Of a DNA stretch of 64,000 bases, positions 1 through 13,300 are shown piece after piece. The translations under genes were made by a program, and so were the position numbers. The stretch spans positions 59,122,982 through 59,186,981 of the forward strand of contig CM055099.1 of NCBI GenBank assembly GCA_029204225.1, in the 5' to 3' direction. The notes under the pieces were generated by a model. The model had not been told where the DNA came from and ran no database searches. It worked only from the letters and a program-made list of their open reading frames with translations. The number at the start of each line of letters is the position of its first letter. The stretch's first letter is position 1. Source of the DNA: Diphasiastrum complanatum. Taxonomy: Eukaryota; Streptophyta; Lycopodiopsida; Lycopodiales; Lycopodiaceae.

Positions 1-117
1 AGGCCATAAAGAGCCTTGTGTAACTTTACATACAAACCTTTTCTTGCCTTTCACTTCATATCCTTCTGGTTGCTCCATATCCTCCCTCTTCAATAATGCC
101 ATTAAGGTAGGTTTATT
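1..117 (-). pseudogene. Ty1/copia reverse transcriptase fragment
   Basis: The minus strand reads, with two frameshifts, NGIIEE, then MEQPEGYEVKGKKRFVC, then KALYGL. This is the copia RT region that follows the first catalytic Asp block. It is cut by the window edge, so its other parts may lie outside. It sits about 450 bp beyond the 3' end of MraY. Confidence 0.7.
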
Positions 118-569
118 ACACTTGCACAATGCTACTAGACCCCAATGGTTCTTTCACTTATAAACTTTGTAAGGTTAGGCCTTATTGATGCTTTTCACCA
201 CCCAAACAGCAGGTGATGAAGTGGAAAAGCTCTGGAAGTACATTCACATAAAGTGGTTGTAATAAATTAATATGAATACCAAGCTTCAGTGATGAATACG
301 GCTGACTTCATTGCTACAGATTTTAACTTTATCAAGCTCATTAGCCACATGACTAAAATTTTTACAAAAAGGCACTTGCAAGTATATAGAACTGAGCCAC
401 TATGGAATATTAGATGAACCATAAATTACCAATCTACTTATTTATGGGGTATAGCTGAAATATAATGTGATTGTTATGTCCACTGGGTGCAGTCCTGGAC
501 TGAGCATTGCCATTGGTCCATTTGCTGGACGATTTTTCAAAATTTCTCCAATAAATGTGTGATCTCTGA
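118..569. other. 3' flank of MraY, no gene seen
   Basis: AT-rich sequence between the copia fragment and the MraY stop codon. It presumably includes the MraY 3' untranslated region. I see no open frame or repeat that I can name. Confidence 0.4.
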
Positions 570-752
570 TTACACTGATATGAGACCAATATAAGCTGCC
601 AAAACAGCCAAGAAAACAGAAAGAATGTAGGCACCTAAAACAATATGAAGTTCTTTCAATCCCAAAAGTTCTAGGTGGTGATGAAATGGGGCCATGCGGA
701 AGAGTCGATGCCCAACTCCAAATAACCTCTTGGTGAGTTTAAAATTTAAAAC
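570..752 (-). CDS. MraY: MraY exon 8: HHH motif and C-terminus
   Basis: The terminal exon has 60 codons and a TAA (complement of 570-572). It opens [18 protein letters not shown] and carries [11 protein letters not shown], the His triad of MraY, then a final hydrophobic helix ending YIGLISV. The intron to exon 7 is only 208 nt. No clear AATAAA was found just downstream. Confidence 0.94.
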   Translation of the reverse strand, partial: VLNFKLTKRLFGVGHRLFRMAPFHHHLELLGLKELHIVLGAYILSVFLAVLAAYIGLISV

Positions 753-1241
753 CTGATATTGCAGGTAGAAGTTCTCATCAGTATTATATCAGAAATATTT
801 TGACATACAATCGCTAGTCAAATTTACATCTCTTGAGCAAGTAGAAAATTGGCAACTGCAGTTAAGTGTACTATTCAACATGCCAAAAGTGTTAAAATGG
901 AGAAGGGGTTATCTGATGCAAAGCACAAGCAACAACCATTATAGATACCGTGCAAGGTACCTGTAGTATGACCGAGATTGTTTCGACCGCAAACAAAGTG
1001 GATGCTACTAGTAATGGGAAGAACAAGCCTGTGCATGATGCCATGGCTGCCAAGGCTCCACCTAACGCCAAAGAACCTGTATCTCCCATAAATATTGATG
1101 CTTTGTGCTTATTATGCACCAGAAACCCAATGCAAGCTCCTGACATTGATGCTCCAAACATACCCAGAGCTAAAAGAATAGAGAAAAAAAATGATCATCC
1201 CTGAACCGCGAATTCCATGGAATAGCCACACACCACCAAAA

Positions 1242-1315
<74 letters not shown>

Positions 1316-4300
1316 CACACGCACACACACTATCACAATAATTAAGAATAGATTAACTTGGCTATAGGAGAATCTACAAAAAATTACTTTCTTGCAGCAC
1401 TTTCAATCAAGAAAGTACATGCATTTTGAAGATATGCATGAACTCACACGAACACGACCTAATTTATGAGAAGATGGTGCAAGCCAAAGACACCATGGAA
1501 GAAACATTTTTGTTTTCTATGTAGAAACAGAGTGGCAGAAAATACGGCAGCCTGCACGACATCCATGAAGAGTTCAAGGGCCTAATTTTGGCATCTCCTC
1601 AGTCGTATGTGATAGTTTCAACAAATCTCAATTCATTGGGTTTCGGATCTATTTGTTTTGATTCTGGATGTGAGATTCTGATGTGTCAAATTTTTTAAAA
1701 TTCTCACTTTTTCCACATTGTTTGTAGCCTTCCTAAGGCTCACTGTGCCACACTTTTAAGTATTCATTTGGTTACTTCTCCACCTCCTCTTACACCTGTG
1801 CCCTCCATTATTTCTGATATACTCACGATCTACTCACCCATGTTTGCGGAGTCTTCTACACTGCCTCCTTTACGTTTTATCAATAATTGTATTGATCTCA
1901 TTCCCGGTGCCCATCCTACTTCCTGAGCACCCTATCGTATGTCTCACTCTGAACAAGCCGAGGTCCAGCATCAAGTGTCTGATCTTTTACGGCAAGGCTT
2001 CAATGTTCCTAGTCAGAGTCCTTTTGGAGCTCCTGTTCTATTAGTTAATAAGAAAGATGGCACTAAGCATTTATGTATTGATTATCGAGCTCTTAATCAT
2101 CTTACTATACGTCATCAATATCCTATCCCTCACAAGGATGAATTATTTGATCGCTTAGGTAAGCTCAGACATTCTCTAAGATTGATTTGTGTTTTGACTA
2201 CCATCAGATTCGCATCCACCCTGGTGATGAGTTCAAGACTGCTTTTCGTACTGCCACCGGTCTTTATGAGTTCCGTGTTTTACCCTTTGGTGTTACAAAT
2301 GGCCCCCCTACTTTTCAAAACGTTATGAATTTCATTTTTCAGCCTTTGCTTGGTAGTTGTGTCCCTGTTTATTTCGATGATATTCTGGTCTACAGTTCTG
2401 TTTTGCCTTCTCATGCTGCCCATTTACAAGTTGTGTTTCGAGTTCTTGTTGCTCATCAGCTTTATGCTAAGCTTTCTAAGTGCACATGTGCCGTTTCTTC
2501 TATCGATTTTTTAGGCTTTGTTGTTATTAAGGTCACCATTTCCCTTGATCCTTCCAAAGTTCGTGATATCCTTCAGTGGCCTATACCTACAGATGTCCAT
2601 GTTGTTTGTATGTTTTTAGGACTTGCTACACATTCGCGTAAGCCTCTACCTCATTTTGCTACTATTGCTCATCCGCTTCACTCTTTAATCCGTAAGGCTG
2701 CTAAGTTCGAATGGTCTTCCTTATGTCATGATGCTTTCACTAATCTTCAGTCTATTCTTGCTTTACCTAACTTTAACAAGCGTTATATTGTCGATATTGA
2801 TGCTACTGCCGTTGGTGTTGGTGCTCTTCTTCTTGAAAATTCTCATGTTATCGCTTACGAATCCCGTCGCTTACGTTCTTACGAGACTCGTTATTCTACT
2901 CATGAAAAGGAGTTATTAGCCACCATTCATGCCCTTACTAAGTGGCGGCGTTATCTTCAGCCTCTGCCTTCTGATGTATATACTGATCATCAATCTTTAT
3001 GTTACCTTGCAACTCAGAAGCAGCTTAGATTTGCTGGCTGCAGTTTTTACAACGTTTTCCTTATTAGTTGCATTATCGCCGTGGTAAGAGTTCTTCGTTT
3101 GCATGATCTTTCACGTTCTATTCTCACAGACCGTGATACTCATTGTACTTCTGGTTTTTGGACCAAACTTATGCATATTCTCCTCAAGATTAAACTTTTT
3201 ATGGGCACTGCTTATAACTCTTCTGCTGACGGCCAGTCTGAGGTTCTTAATTGTATTTTAGAGGATTATTTGCATAACTTTGTTTCAGCATCTAGTCACG
3301 ATTGGAATTAGCACTTGTGTTTTGTATAATACAATAATAAGAGTTCGGTTATTACCAGCATAGGTGTGTCTCCATTTCTCCTAGCTACGCGGGCTTCAAC
3401 TCACCCTTTACAATGGGGAGTAGCGAGATTGTTTTATGAGAAGTGACGTGTGACCTTTATAATTTTTAAGCAGATTCCAGTAACTTTCCAATGGCAAAAT
3501 CTGGATGCTCTCAAACCTTGAAAGGTTCTTCCACCATCGTCTTTCATTGGAAAAAACCAAAAGACACATGCTGCCACCACATTTTACCAGTTATCTACAG
3601 CCCTCAAAAGTGGGCCAATCACCTATTCAACAAAAGCTTTCTTGTTCGTTGGTGCAACTTTTAATGTTCTGATGACATTCTTGTTGTCTAAAATAGTGAA
3701 CTCCTGCAACCTTGCCGAAGAAGTCCCGAAGGACGAAAAGATCTCGAAGGCCGAACCGAAGGTCGAACACGACTCGGAGATCGAACACAACCCGAAGGTT
3801 GAAGCGAAGGCCGAAGGTAAAGTGTTTGAGGTTCATCCCAACAGCCGAATGACGAAGACACCCTGAAAAGAAAAGGCGAACCGCAGACAAACAATTCGAG
3901 CTACCAGTTGGCAGATCGACGACGAGCGTGGAGTCTTGTACTATCACGCTCAGTCGCCAGAAGCGATTTTGACACAAGGTAGCTAACTAATTGATTAGCG
4001 CAAACTTGTCTTGTAACACTGATAAACTGCCTTGTCCACGTAGTGGATATATACACATGATTGATTACTACAATAGTGTGATGAGAGAGAGTGAAGTGCT
4101 AGCATCCTGTTAGCATTACCAGCTCTGCATGAAAGTCTGCCAACGAGCAGAACATAGCGAATTTGTGAGAGGAGTGACAGGCCGCCAACGAGCGAGACAC
4201 TAATCAACTCACTCAAAACAAAATACAAATACAATTGCTCTCTTCCAATCCACCTCTTCCATTGTTCGCATCGTTTTGTTGATTGAATGCTTCATAATCT

Positions 4301-7300
4301 GTGATCTGTAGTTGTTTGCTTAGGATCCTGCAAAACATAAAATTCCGCAACAAACAAAAGAAATTTTCTACCTGGTATCAGAGCCACAAGTTCACTAAGG
4401 CAACACAATATGGCTACAACGATCCAGACAAGAATAGCAAACAACCGAATATGGAAGTTCACAATTAAAACGCTTCTGAAGGGTGAAGGCATCTGCAGAT
4501 GTCAGTGACCGAACTCACAGAAGAACAGCCTCCAGAGGGAGACCTGAGGAGAGTCATGTTTAGTGGTGGTCAGAGAGATAGGACTGCCAACCAATAACCA
4601 AAACAATAAAGGAATATATTATTAAGACGCATTCACATTGATTGTTTTATACATGTTTCTATGAAAGTTGTGATGCCTTTTCAGTCTTCCATTTTGAACC
4701 TCTTTAGCAGATTCTTGGCTTGCTGAGTTTGGGATATAAGGATTTATGCTCTTATTGCCAAACAACTATACCCAAGAGATAAACAAGAGGCCCAACGAGG
4801 AGGCGGGATAGAAATGAGGACTCAAAGGATGACTCTCTTATTCCATATCAACATCGGAAGGATGCATGAGCTCATGCGGCAACAGAGTACCAGTCCACAA
4901 GCACAGTAGCACCATCACCAACCCTGTCAAAAAGCTCAAAGAGTTTGAAGGCATTCTGTTAGCCATCCAACATCCATACCGGTCTCTACAGTAGCGGATA
5001 TTACATCATTTTTTCAGCCTATTGTTTAAACAGTTTTTTGTTTTTAGTTTGCTGTTTTTTGCTTCTAGCTAAGAGATGATACATGCTTTGTAGTTAGCTG
5101 ACAGTTTTCTGATTAGTTTTATGAGTATTTCAGCTTGAAGACATCCTATATGCTCCTCGTTCCTATACACTCTTGGACTTCATGTACCTTGGAGTACAAA
5201 AACACATAAACAAAGCTTTCTTTCTTTCTTCTTTCTTCTTATATGACAGCATCTTGTTAACAACTTTTAAAGGAAAAAAGACGTCTGTAAGATAGATCAG
5301 AAACTTGAATGATGCAACTTTCTGACACACATAGCTTCCTATAAAGCTTCAAAACAAACTTAGTCATATCGAATTTAGATTTAGTTTCAAGGATGAGTGC
5401 ATACCAGGAGATATGGGGAGAACAGCCACAGCCATGCCTACAAATGCGGCCGCTGCTGTACCACCAGCTAATCCGTCTAACCCATCAGTCAAATTGACTC
5501 CATTGCTCATGGCAGCAAAGCAGAATGCAGTCAACAGTATATAACAATCACCAATATAGACCGGCCCAAAAGGAGGAGGTAGAAGGACAACATTTTTCCT
5601 GTAAACATATCTTCATTATGTTGCTTTTGTAGTACAGACAATAGAGAAGTAGCACTTTTTAAACATCCCACATCATCAGTACAAATCAAAAAAACTTAAA
5701 TAAAGCTCAAGCAAACAATGAAAAAGCTTCCACGAGTTGTTTGAAAAATGTGGTACTAGATAGCATAGTTGACATACATCCTGATTGGAGATGCCAAATG
5801 GGCAGTATCCAGCCAAAAGTAGAACCAAAGGCCAACAAGAACCTGCCAAGAAAAATCAACTGCTGTCATTCAACAATATACTCAATTCTGCATCATCAGA
5901 AGGTGCCTGGACAAACCAAAAAAATAGAACTGCATGAATTTTCTTTGCACTAATACAGAACTAGGAACCGGAGCCTCTCTCTTCAAGATCATACCTGCAT
6001 AGCCAACTTCAACCGACCTGGAAGACCGTAATTGTGCTGCCGCCAGAATGATAAGCCATCGTCAAGCAGTCCTATTGCAGCACAAGCAAGAGTTGCCATA
6101 CTCACTCCCCAGACCTCTTGTGATACAAATCCAGACAACACATTCGCCACACTAACACCAACTGGCACCAAAAAAAGTCCACCCAAAGTAGGAGTGCCTG
6201 CCTTTGCGAAATGTGAAGAAGGACCTTCTTTTCTGAAAACTTGACTGGTTTTCATCCACTTTAAGAAGGGCACAAATAGAAGACCTATAAGCCCTGAAAT
6301 AGCTGCTGCCCAAACGAATGGCCTGGTAAGATGAAAACTGGCAGGAGGCCGTTGAAGGATATGCCAGAAGACATATTTATCCACAAAGAGCAAAGCACCA
6401 AGTAAAACGAAGAAAAATACTGTGGTGTACAAAGTTGCTTCTCCCAACCTGCAACAATAGTGGTTACCATCAGCAGAGAATTGCTACTTATATAAAGACC
6501 AAACATAGCATGTGTAGTATAGTACTTTCATTTAGTAGCCTAGTTGATTCAATCATATGAGCCCAATTGTTTGTACTATTCCAGGACATCGTAAAAAATC
6601 ATCAATATTTTTAGATGGCATGCTTCTAAAAATTTAGTAAGAGAATACAAGATAGTATGTGACCTTCGAGTCCCTTAACGTCAAATGCAAAAACAATATA
6701 AGGAGCGTATCTTTACTAGGAAAGCTCCTTCACCAAGTAACACCTTTGCTTGCTACCAATGGCTTGAGATGCATAGATTGGATGGCTTTCTGAGGTTGAA
6801 TCCTTTTTTGTAGGACCTCTTTGCACAACCCCATTACTATGGTTCTTAAAAATGTTTGACTCACTCGAATAATCCATCTCTTGATTTATCTGAGGACCCT
6901 CATCCTGGACAGAGGAAAACACTAAGTTTCAGCTCCCAAAAAATGTGGTTTATCTTACCAAGATAGCTCAGCTTGATCGCGATGAAACCAAGGATCATTA
7001 TCAAAAAAAGTGCAGTCATTATGTCGCCAGGTTAACATACTCTCTAAATAGATCACTTTCTCACCCCTTGCCCTCAGACAAGGGCGTTCAGTCTATATGG
7101 AAGAAGCCTTAGGTTGTTTATTCAACCAGCATATTATTGGAAAACGTCAAAATTGTCAGCAATGAAAAGCGGAATGCAAGACATGCAGCTCAAAAAGAGC
7201 AGCTGAATTTAGTAGCACCTCATTCCAAGCTTACTCTCTTTCCTAGAGAGCTCTGCCTTTACAACATAGTTATCAGCATATGATTGAGAGCTTCAAACTT

Positions 7301-10300
7301 TGCACTTGCATGTGTTTGCACTTTTGCAAGAGGGCCAATGCATTCTTTTTGACAAGACCATAAGCTAGGTAGGAATGCTTTTGAGACAGTTTCAGAAACG
7401 AAATAGCTTCAAAAAATGAATCTATATGTATAGTTCTAGTCATCAAATTGCACAATCAGAACCTAGAAGTAAAAGTTCAGAAAAAACCTCCAGCTCATAA
7501 GTTCAAGTTTACACTTTATAAGTTCACGTTTACAAGTTACAGGTTCCAAGAGAACATGCAAATTCAAAATCTTAATACAATTCGCAAAAGATTCCAATAG
7601 CCATAACCTTTATTTCATTACAAGTTTCAAACATGCATCTTGAATGTCAATGCATTTGATGCATAGTTACCAGAATACAAAATTATTTCAGTATGGCACC
7701 CCAAAATGCAAAACGAGTACGGCAATCTCAAATACACATCCGGATAAATATGCCACGACATTATGCCATGTCATCAAATTTTTAAATTTTTTAAGAAGAT
7801 TTCTATAGAAATTTTTCTTTTTTATTGCATTTGAAAGTTGAATTCAAATTTCAAACCAAATAAAATGCTAAGATATGTAGTTTATAAAAATAAAAATAAA
7901 GCAAGATTCACAATTATATTTCAAAATTATTGCACCACACATTTACAATAATTTGTATTTGCAAACTTCAAATCCTAAAAGTCATAGATTGTGTTTATGA
8001 ATCAAGATTCAAAGCCCTCTAAAGAAGAATCCTCATCATGAAATCCAATGAAAGGCTCTGGCTTAAAGCTTGACTATACTTGCTCTAGCAAATGTGCATT
8101 TGCATTTACAGAAACTAAGTCATTGGCCTTTTCAGTTCCAAGGCGATTCCACTTCAAAGTGGCTACGTTTCCGAAAGAACTCCACAACCGTTGGTAGGGG
8201 GGATGAGGTCACACCATGGCTACGGACACAAATCGCAAGCTTCTGCAATTGTGATGTACCTACCGCATATTCCTCCCACCACAAAGTTAATCCACAAACG
8301 AACCTATCAACCTGTGCATCCTCCGAGCCAAACAGCCCCTCATTTCTGTAGAAAGAGTGTTTATCACTTATCACTCTTCTTGAACCAACTACTTCATAGC
8401 TTTGACTCCAACGCACTTTCAAGCTCCCTTGCATTACGTGGTTTGCAAGTGGCTCCTAAATGCTAGTAAAACAATCTGATGAAGAACTTCCACCTGAGCT
8501 TCCTCTTTATAGATTATTTGTTTGTACAACACTGCTCTCTACACACAAAAGGTGTCATCCTCTAATTTTTTTGTATTGTGCAATTCAAAATACAAAACCC
8601 TTAAATTTCAAGTTCTTATGTATATGTGAACATGTTTTTATCATATGTTATTGTCATAATGCGGCATTATATTCCATAGGGCGTTCTGTTCCCAATCCCC
8701 ACCATGCTTTAAGTTCCCATTCCCCAGTCACTATGCCACCCACGCTATATCTTTTATTATCTAATTCTTGTCCTCTTCCTCTCCACAATGTATGTCGCAC
8801 AAAGCCTGCTCCATCTAGAGGAAAATAAATCATATCCTTCCTTTCTAAATAAAGGCCTTTAATGGCATTTTAGTTGCTCTTATCAATGAGGTGGTGAACC
8901 ACAATGCCTACACCATGACGTCTGTCATCTCATAGATCAGACCCATGGTTGCCTTCTCCCTATCAATTGATCTAAGCAACTCGAGGATCAGTTCACAGAT
9001 CTCCAATATAACTTTTGCCTGCTCCCAAAGGTTATTGCCCCAAAAATTCTTTCATCTACATCTTTCCATTTGTCTCTCTGAGAAGTCTTCCAACTCTACT
9101 ACTGGTCAATAACCACACATCGACACAATTCGTTACACTAATGCTTTGAGCATTGTGAAAATGCACATAGATATGAAATGACAAGAAAAGAAAGCCTATC
9201 AAAGGGGGAACAAATTTGGAAATTTAGATAGATAGTAAAAAATTCAGTTTCACAATGTTTCACAATGATTAAATATTCAGTTTCACAACGATTTATGAGC
9301 TTCTCGGTGTTATGCTCTTGGAAGATAGCAAGGTTTGGTCACTTTCGTGCAACCAAACTCAATATTAATCTCACTATCTCTAATACATGAGCAACACAAT
9401 CCAACCAGCCAATAACCTAAACACTAAATAAAGGCAATGGTGAGCACACCAAGCGAAGAAGATATGTGGAGACTCCTTGCCCATGACTTGACCAGTACTA
9501 GTTGATGAACCATCCATGATAACTTGAATCATGTTCACGTCCAACCTCTAATATAAAGATTTAGGGAGTCCCCATATCTACTCTCCCATTTCAACACGGC
9601 TATTGTATCTAGGGCCTATAGGAGCCTAGGGCCAATTGCAAGGAAATTGATAACTGGTCTCTTTTTGAAAATGGGCCAATGATTAGACATAGTTGTATAG
9701 CTTTGTCAAGTAGAGGCAAGGACCAACAATTCCAAATGCACTGACCATCTCAAGAATTACTCATTGAAGGAAATAGTTTAGGCCCACATTAAACTGGCAA
9801 CATTTTATTCTTGTCTTATCTCATTATGCCGCTCTCCACGCATCTAGTAATTGTGAATGTGTTGGCGTTGATCCACTAGAGTGCCAGTGCCACCAATCCC
9901 CAAGGGCTCAACATCTCCATGAGAAGATGAGCCTATGGGAATAGTGCGAACTGTAGTGGACTTTGATGAGGAAGCCTCTAAATGCACTGTATGTCCATAA
10001 CACTCCCCTACTTTAGAGATTATTCTCCTCAATGTGGGCACATAAAATATCATGAAAATCGAAATAAATATCTTAACTCTTTATGTGGGTTATGAATTGT
10101 GACTAAAGTAGATGCTCCAAAAATGTATATACTTAGGTTGCTCATGTAGCTTATCGATGTTGTGTACCTGAGCACCAAAATGCAAATGCTGAATTTGTGT
10201 CAGTCACAAAGTTGAACTAAGATTCCTACATGAATGAACTACCAACTAATAAGTGAACCCTGCCAAGCTATATGGGTGGACTAGGAATGCCAAAGGAAAG

Positions 10301-13300
10301 TAACTTGATGATTGTTGTAGGCCATGGACCTGAGAAGAACGTTATTGTAAACAAGTATGTACCGTGCTAGCCATATGGACCAAGAATACCAAGTAATAAC
10401 ATCACTATGAAGATCATCGCACTAACTCTAAAATATTGATGTTGCACACAGACACATTGATATTGTTGCTACCTGTTGGCCGAGTTATTGTACCAAGGAT
10501 TCATAAATCCCACTCAAGCTCAAAATTTGTGCCACCTTGTAGAGCTTCAAGATTGAAGGATTCTAACTGGATGTCAACACTTGTGAGCAACATTGATGAT
10601 ACAAACTTAGACTCGACATCCCACCCATAGATCGAGTCCAAGTTTACCGCCAAAATATGGGAGTCTATATTAGCATTTATGATCAATCCATTAAATAGTA
10701 GCCATGGCATCCCATATTGTCGGCCTATGTTGTAGCTATATTTTGTGTTCACGAGGGCAAGTCATCACCAATTCATGATTAGGACAAGTCACAACCACTT
10801 ACTCTTCCTTAGTCAGTCAATTCCTCGTTGCAGCAATATCAACATGTTTTTTAATGTTGATCACCACATTGATTTCATTCCAGGGGCATCCCTAATTTTA
10901 AGGCCACCTAATTGGATTTTCAAATTTGAGCAAGCTAAGGTTCTAATCGTTTTTGTCAAGTCCACTTTGTGCACCAACATTAGTTGTAAGCAAAACGAAT
11001 GGAACAAGACGTCTACATATCGATTATCAAGCTCTAAACAAACTTCAAATCAACATCAACAAGTTGTTCCCCACGTTAGAGGAATTCTTTAATCACTTGA
11101 GCAATTTTCCATATTCTTCAAGTGTAATCTCAAGCTTAATATCATCAGGTATGTACTCCTCAAGGTGGTTACTACAAGTCAACTTTCCACATAACAACAA
11201 ATCTAAAAGAATTTCAGAATGTGCCTTTGGAAGTTACTAGTGGCCCACCTTCCATTCAAAACATCATGAACAATGTTCGAAAACTCTTGATTGGCCATTG
11301 TATCCCTGTCTAATTTGGAAAATTCTTGTTCATGAGTACAATTCTAGAAGAGTATGTTGGCCGTCTTGAGTCAACACTGAAGCTTTTGTCTGAAAATCAG
11401 TTACTTGCTAAGAAGTCCAAATGTTTCAAAATAGAATTCGTAGGGTTTTGGCTTTCCGATGCGACTAGTTGTTAAATACCCATCAAAAGTCTAGCCTCTT
11501 GAATCTTGGCCAGCACTCAATGATCCTCATGTTGTCGATGTTTTTTTGAGATTGACTACACATTTATGCAAATTTATCATTGCCTTTGCTACAATTATTT
11601 TATCCCTTCTACTCTACTACATAAAAATACCCATATTGAATGTCAAATCACCAATTGACAGAGTCAAGGCATTGTCCTCAACTACGAGATCACAGGCATG
11701 CACACACTCTAGATCTCATCAAGCACAAGGCAATTGCACAAATTTCAAACACAAATGTATTGAGTACTTCAAAAAATCTTGGGGCCACCACAACAGAATT
11801 TCTTATTTCACATGTGTGGAAGGAGGACCACACACCACAATAGACTCCAATTAGTGCTAACCTCATGAATTGAGGCCTACTTAAAGCTTAAACCTCTAGA
11901 CTAACTACTAATTTGTTGATGGGACATCTATTGCACATGTGCCATGTGGTACGCTCATTGATAACATGAAAACTATCTAGAATTGATTAATGATCTAGTA
12001 CCTTAAGTACCGTTTGGGCCCATTTTAGATGGAAAACATTTCTTATGAAACACAAAAAATTTTCATGATATTCTCTTCATGACACAAATGACTAAAAAAT
12101 AGCTAATGTGCAACTTTTGGCTAACAAAAAAAACAATGACTACTTCCTAGCACACAAAAAACAAATTTGGAAATTCTAGTACCTTAAGCTCAAATAAATG
12201 CAAAATGAACACAAATCTATGATAAAACATCATCAACATTTTACATGCACAAATAGATTTTATTTTGAAAGAGAATAAGGGTTACTTTGTGGCCACCATT
12301 CAATTCCAGCTAATATAACCTGACTAATTTCATGACATACAAAGAGAAAGTTTAAGCATCAGTGCAACTGCATAACCAATAGGTTGCATTCCACCACTAA
12401 CCGTGCAATCTTAACAAACAAAAAAATAGAATCGATGATTTAAAAGGATTAGATCACAAACCTTATTCATTGCACAACCTTTTATCTCCATCGGTGGCCT
12501 TAAGGTCTCCCGTTCACATCCATGAAGCATTGACAAGCTTTCAAACTTACTCCACATCTTGTTGAAACACTGCATGTAAAACAAAGGCGAGACATCCTTG
12601 ACAATTTTGCTACCATAATACAAAGCAAAATTATATTGTCGCACTAGGGTTTAATAGGCCAAGCATAATAGCTTCAAATTTGAATTTCAAAGCTATTGCA
12701 AGCTTGGTTATACTAATAGTTTCAACAATATTGAAGAAGAGATAAGACTCATCCAATTTATGCCCAAAACAAATTTCTTCTCACCATCTTAAAACAGATA
12801 TTTTCATATTTTAAAGTTACTTGATTGGTAACAAAAGAAGAGAATGCTCAAGCTTGAACCAACAAATGAGATGTATTTGTGATACCGAATGTTACGTCCC
12901 TTGCTGACAAGGACTAGTGTAGAGCTAACTATGGTTAGTTAGCTTGAGCTTTCAAGAGCTAGTCGGTGCTTGGTCTTAGCTTACGGGAAGCTCTTAGAGG
13001 TAAGATAATAACTAAACTCTAGAGTCTAGGACTCGAGTAGTTATAGATAGAGAAGACATGCATGTGGAGTTAGTAATCTTGGTAGCACTATACGGATGAT
13101 GTCGTTAGTTGAGGAGGGCTTGAGCATCCATCGACATATCCAAAATATTGAGTGATAGGATGAGACCAAAGATCATCCCAACTAGTGAGATGGGTCTTGG
13201 CTATGTGGGACGTCGAAGCTACTATTGCTTGGAGAATTGATCTAGGATGATGCCACTGAATAACTCCAAGACTAAGGTTGAGCTAGGATTGACCTCTAGG

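Noticed and set aside
950-1204. Plus-strand open frame over MraY exon 7
   Set aside because: It is antisense of a firmly supported exon with the catalytic GDTGS motif; the same holds for 6032-6244 over exon 4 and 8070-8466 over exon 2.
5989-6447. MraY segment as an intact bacterial gene or contaminant
   Set aside because: The protein is split by clean GT..AG introns with matching phases, has a transit-like N-terminus and lies among plant retroelements, so it is a plant nuclear gene.
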